9,251 nucleotides of DNA, from the NCBI GenBank assembly GCA_937944175.1, contig CALDZW010000102.1:1-9251 (forward strand), read 5' to 3'. A program made the position numbers and the translations under genes. The notes under the pieces are model-generated. The model made no database searches. It was not told where the DNA came from and worked only from the letters and a program-made list of their open reading frames with translations. Source of the stretch: an uncultured Candidatus Altimarinota bacterium (GTDB lineage Bacteria; Patescibacteriota; Gracilibacteria; BD1-5; UBA6164). Positions 7,895 through 9,251 of this stretch are shown one piece after another; the first letter of the stretch is position 1; every line of letters begins with the position of its first letter.

Positions 7895-8320
7895 ATGAAA
7901 CAAAAATCAATTCAAGAAGCAAATTATCATACAAATAAAAAACGCTATGATGATTTGTGAATAGATAATTGTCCTTTATGTGATACTGACAGCCAATCAC
8001 AAAAAGATATTATTCTATGGAGGTGAAAACATTGGTATATACTCTACAATAAGTTTCCATATACTCATACAAAGAAGCACATAATGGCTGTTCCATATGA
8101 ACATAAGTCTAGATCAGAGGATATTGAAAAAGAATTATTCTCTGAACTCTATGAAGTGCATAAATTTGTGAGAAGCTTTTTTGAAGAGGAGGATTATTTC
8201 TCATTTACTAGAGAAACATTTGCTTGAAGAAGTTTAAGTCACTACCATATACATTTTCTCAATGGAACAATGAAAGGGAAGTATCTCAGAGAAATGTTAA
8301 AAGAGCAATATCTATTTTAG
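7895..8320 (+). CDS. HIT family nucleotide hydrolase/transferase
   Basis: A 141-residue histidine-triad protein. The defining H-x-H-x-H motif is HYHIHF (H116, H118, H120; H118 is expected to be the nucleotide-attacking residue). It is preceded by the strand and helix usual for the family (KHWYILYNKFPYTHTKKHIMAVPYEH, 46-70, with the P-Y-x-x-x-H pattern). An N-terminal CPLCD (C26, C29) looks like half of the zinc site found in some HIT proteins. Members cleave dinucleoside polyphosphates, AMP-lysine or similar alpha-phosphate bonds; the exact substrate is not visible. ATG at 7895 is the first in frame after an in-frame TAA. No Shine-Dalgarno sequence stands at the correct distance; a GGAGGT at 7865-7870 within the EamA gene is 24 bases upstream. 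The 3' end overlaps the convergent HD gene by 9 bases. Confidence 0.92.
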
Positions 8321-9073
8321 AAATTCTTTTTGAATAGTCAGGCAATCTATGAGATCAGAGTCTTTTGAATCAAATTGGAGCTTTGTCCAAATATCATATA
8401 TTTCATATCAAGAAACATATGTTTCAAGGTTTTCAGGAGCTTCACTTTCATAGTATTGCAAGATATCAATAGTCTGAAAAGGCAGTATATTATTTTGTTT
8501 AAAATGAGTAAGCATGTTATCAAGTCGGGTCTTTGAACGGTGCCATGTAAAATGATAGGGGAGAATCATTCAATGACCTTCTAGTGGAATCTTTTTGCAA
8601 AATAGGTAATTATTAAAAAGCATTTCATGAAAACATTCACACATTGCATCAAGCTTATCAGCTAATTCAACTACCATATATTCTTCTCATGTTTTATTTT
8701 CAACTATATTGAGATATTCACTGTAATCAAAAAGATCAAAATTATCAATGTAGTTGTATTTAAGAATAGAGAATGCATCCTTACAATCATCGTCATATTT
8801 CTTTTGTTGTTCTTCTGTAAACTGAAGCTTATCTTGTGCCACAATATCTCCTGTGATAATTTCTTCATCATCATGTATCATAGCAAGATCTAAGACTTTT
8901 TGTCTGTCTATTGTTGCTCAATTTTGAATAAGTTTATCACAGATATACTCACACCATAAAACCACTCTTTTTGAATGTACCCATAAATTAGGTCTAAAAA
9001 ACATAGTGTCAGTGTAGCTTCAATATCTATACACTTTTTTTAATTCTTCTTCTCTTGAAAGGAGTTTTTTCAT
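8312..9073 (-). CDS. HD-domain phosphohydrolase (YfbR/HDDC2-like)
   Basis: A 253-residue protein with an HD-type metal-dependent hydrolase domain. The metal ligands appear in order: H33 (VHSKRVVLWCEYI), H67-D68 (LAMIHDDEEIITGDIV, also E71 and D76) and D139 or D142 (VVELADKLDAM). The HDxxEIxxGD arrangement is typical of the YfbR/HDDC2 group, which removes the 5' phosphate from deoxynucleoside monophosphates. That would fit the nearby deaminase and kinase but the substrate is inferred. About 110 C-terminal residues (from roughly 144) go beyond the core domain; I do not recognise them. The gene is convergent with the HIT gene and no strong terminator separates them. The ATG at 9073 has no Shine-Dalgarno sequence. 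Confidence 0.85.
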
Positions 9074-9183
9074 TTACAATATTTTTTAACAAAATTTTAA
9101 CTGATAATATAAATAATAGTAGTAAAAAGCTATTAGGCAAATAGAATAAGGGGAGTTTATTCTTGTTATTAACAAAGTTCCAC

Positions 9184-9251
9184 ATGAAAATTATTCTAAA
9201 AATTATTTTTATTTCTGTTCTATTCTTCTTCACTTTTGAAATGAGTTCTTC
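9184..9251 (+). CDS. Possible start of a secreted or membrane protein (cut by right window edge)
   Basis: An ATG at 9184 opens 22 codons to the edge. The peptide MKIILKIIFISVLFFFTFEMSSS looks like a signal peptide or first membrane helix: a basic residue at positions 2 and 6, a hydrophobic core of about 12 residues, then polar serines. The DNA is AT-rich, which favours such sequences by chance, and no ribosome binding site stands right before it (a GGGGAG lies about 28 bases upstream). If real it is divergent from the HD gene. The antisense reading from 9233 down to 9027 is an alternative but overlaps the HD gene. Confidence 0.4.
   Translation, partial: MKIILKIIFISVLFFFTFEMSS

Noticed and set aside
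8297..8334. Possible terminator between HIT and HD genes (AAAAGA with TCTTTTT).
   Set aside because: Only a six-base AT-rich stem with a loop of about 20 bases; too weak to call.
9027..9233. 68-codon frame on the minus strand with a hydrophobic stretch and a basic tail.
   Set aside because: It overlaps the 5' end of the HD gene by 47 bases on the same strand in another frame, has no TGA glycine and no ribosome binding site, and its composition is what AT-rich DNA gives by chance. A short real membrane peptide cannot be fully excluded.
1..9251. Reading the many broken frames as pseudogenes or a decayed region.
   Set aside because: The breaks are all TGA and fall on conserved glycines; no frameshift is needed anywhere, so the genes are intact under code 25.

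Overview
This is an AT-rich bacterial window that only reads sensibly when TGA is translated as glycine (genetic code 25). With the standard code every gene breaks into short fragments. With TGA as Gly, eleven complete or partial genes run open to TAA or TAG and show recognisable families. TGA falls on glycines that are invariant in their families: the primase EGYMD and DGD motifs, the thymidylate kinase P-loop, and the YebC N-terminal half. This code is known from the candidate phyla Absconditabacteria (SR1) and Gracilibacteria (BD1-5). The window therefore comes from one of these ultra-small, host-associated CPR/Patescibacteria lineages; I cannot say which from this sequence alone.

Layout. 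1-1127 (-): N-terminal part of DNA primase DnaG, running off the left edge. 1252-2022 (+): YebC/TACO1 family protein, divergent from dnaG, followed by a strong hairpin terminator shared with the next, convergent gene. 2085-3974 (-): a 629-residue membrane protein with a degenerate PP2C-like domain, one transmembrane helix, a coiled coil and a propeller-like extracellular part. 4110-4793 (+): SanA/DUF218 envelope protein, followed closely by YidD (about 4813-5076, +). 5117-5560 (-): dCMP deaminase, whose likely terminator lies inside the 3' end of yidD. 5637-6293 (+): thymidylate kinase, divergent from the deaminase. 6364-6996, 7013-7885 and 7895-8320 (+): a tightly spaced run of a two-helix membrane protein with a PH-like C-terminus, an EamA-type transporter and a HIT hydrolase. 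8312-9073 (-): HD-domain phosphohydrolase whose 3' end overlaps the HIT gene by 9 bases. 9184-9251 (+): possible start of a secreted protein, cut by the right edge.

Functionally the window is mostly housekeeping. dCMP deaminase and Tmk supply steps towards dTTP, and the HIT and HD proteins are probably nucleotide hydrolases. DnaG primes replication. YebC acts in translation or regulation. SanA, YidD, the PH-like protein, the EamA transporter and the PP2C-like/propeller protein belong to the envelope. No tRNA, rRNA, CRISPR array, insertion sequence or phage gene was seen. No gene-free stretch exceeds about 135 bases. None of the eleven gene starts has a convincing Shine-Dalgarno sequence; the only strong one found next to an ATG lies inside the PP2C-like gene.
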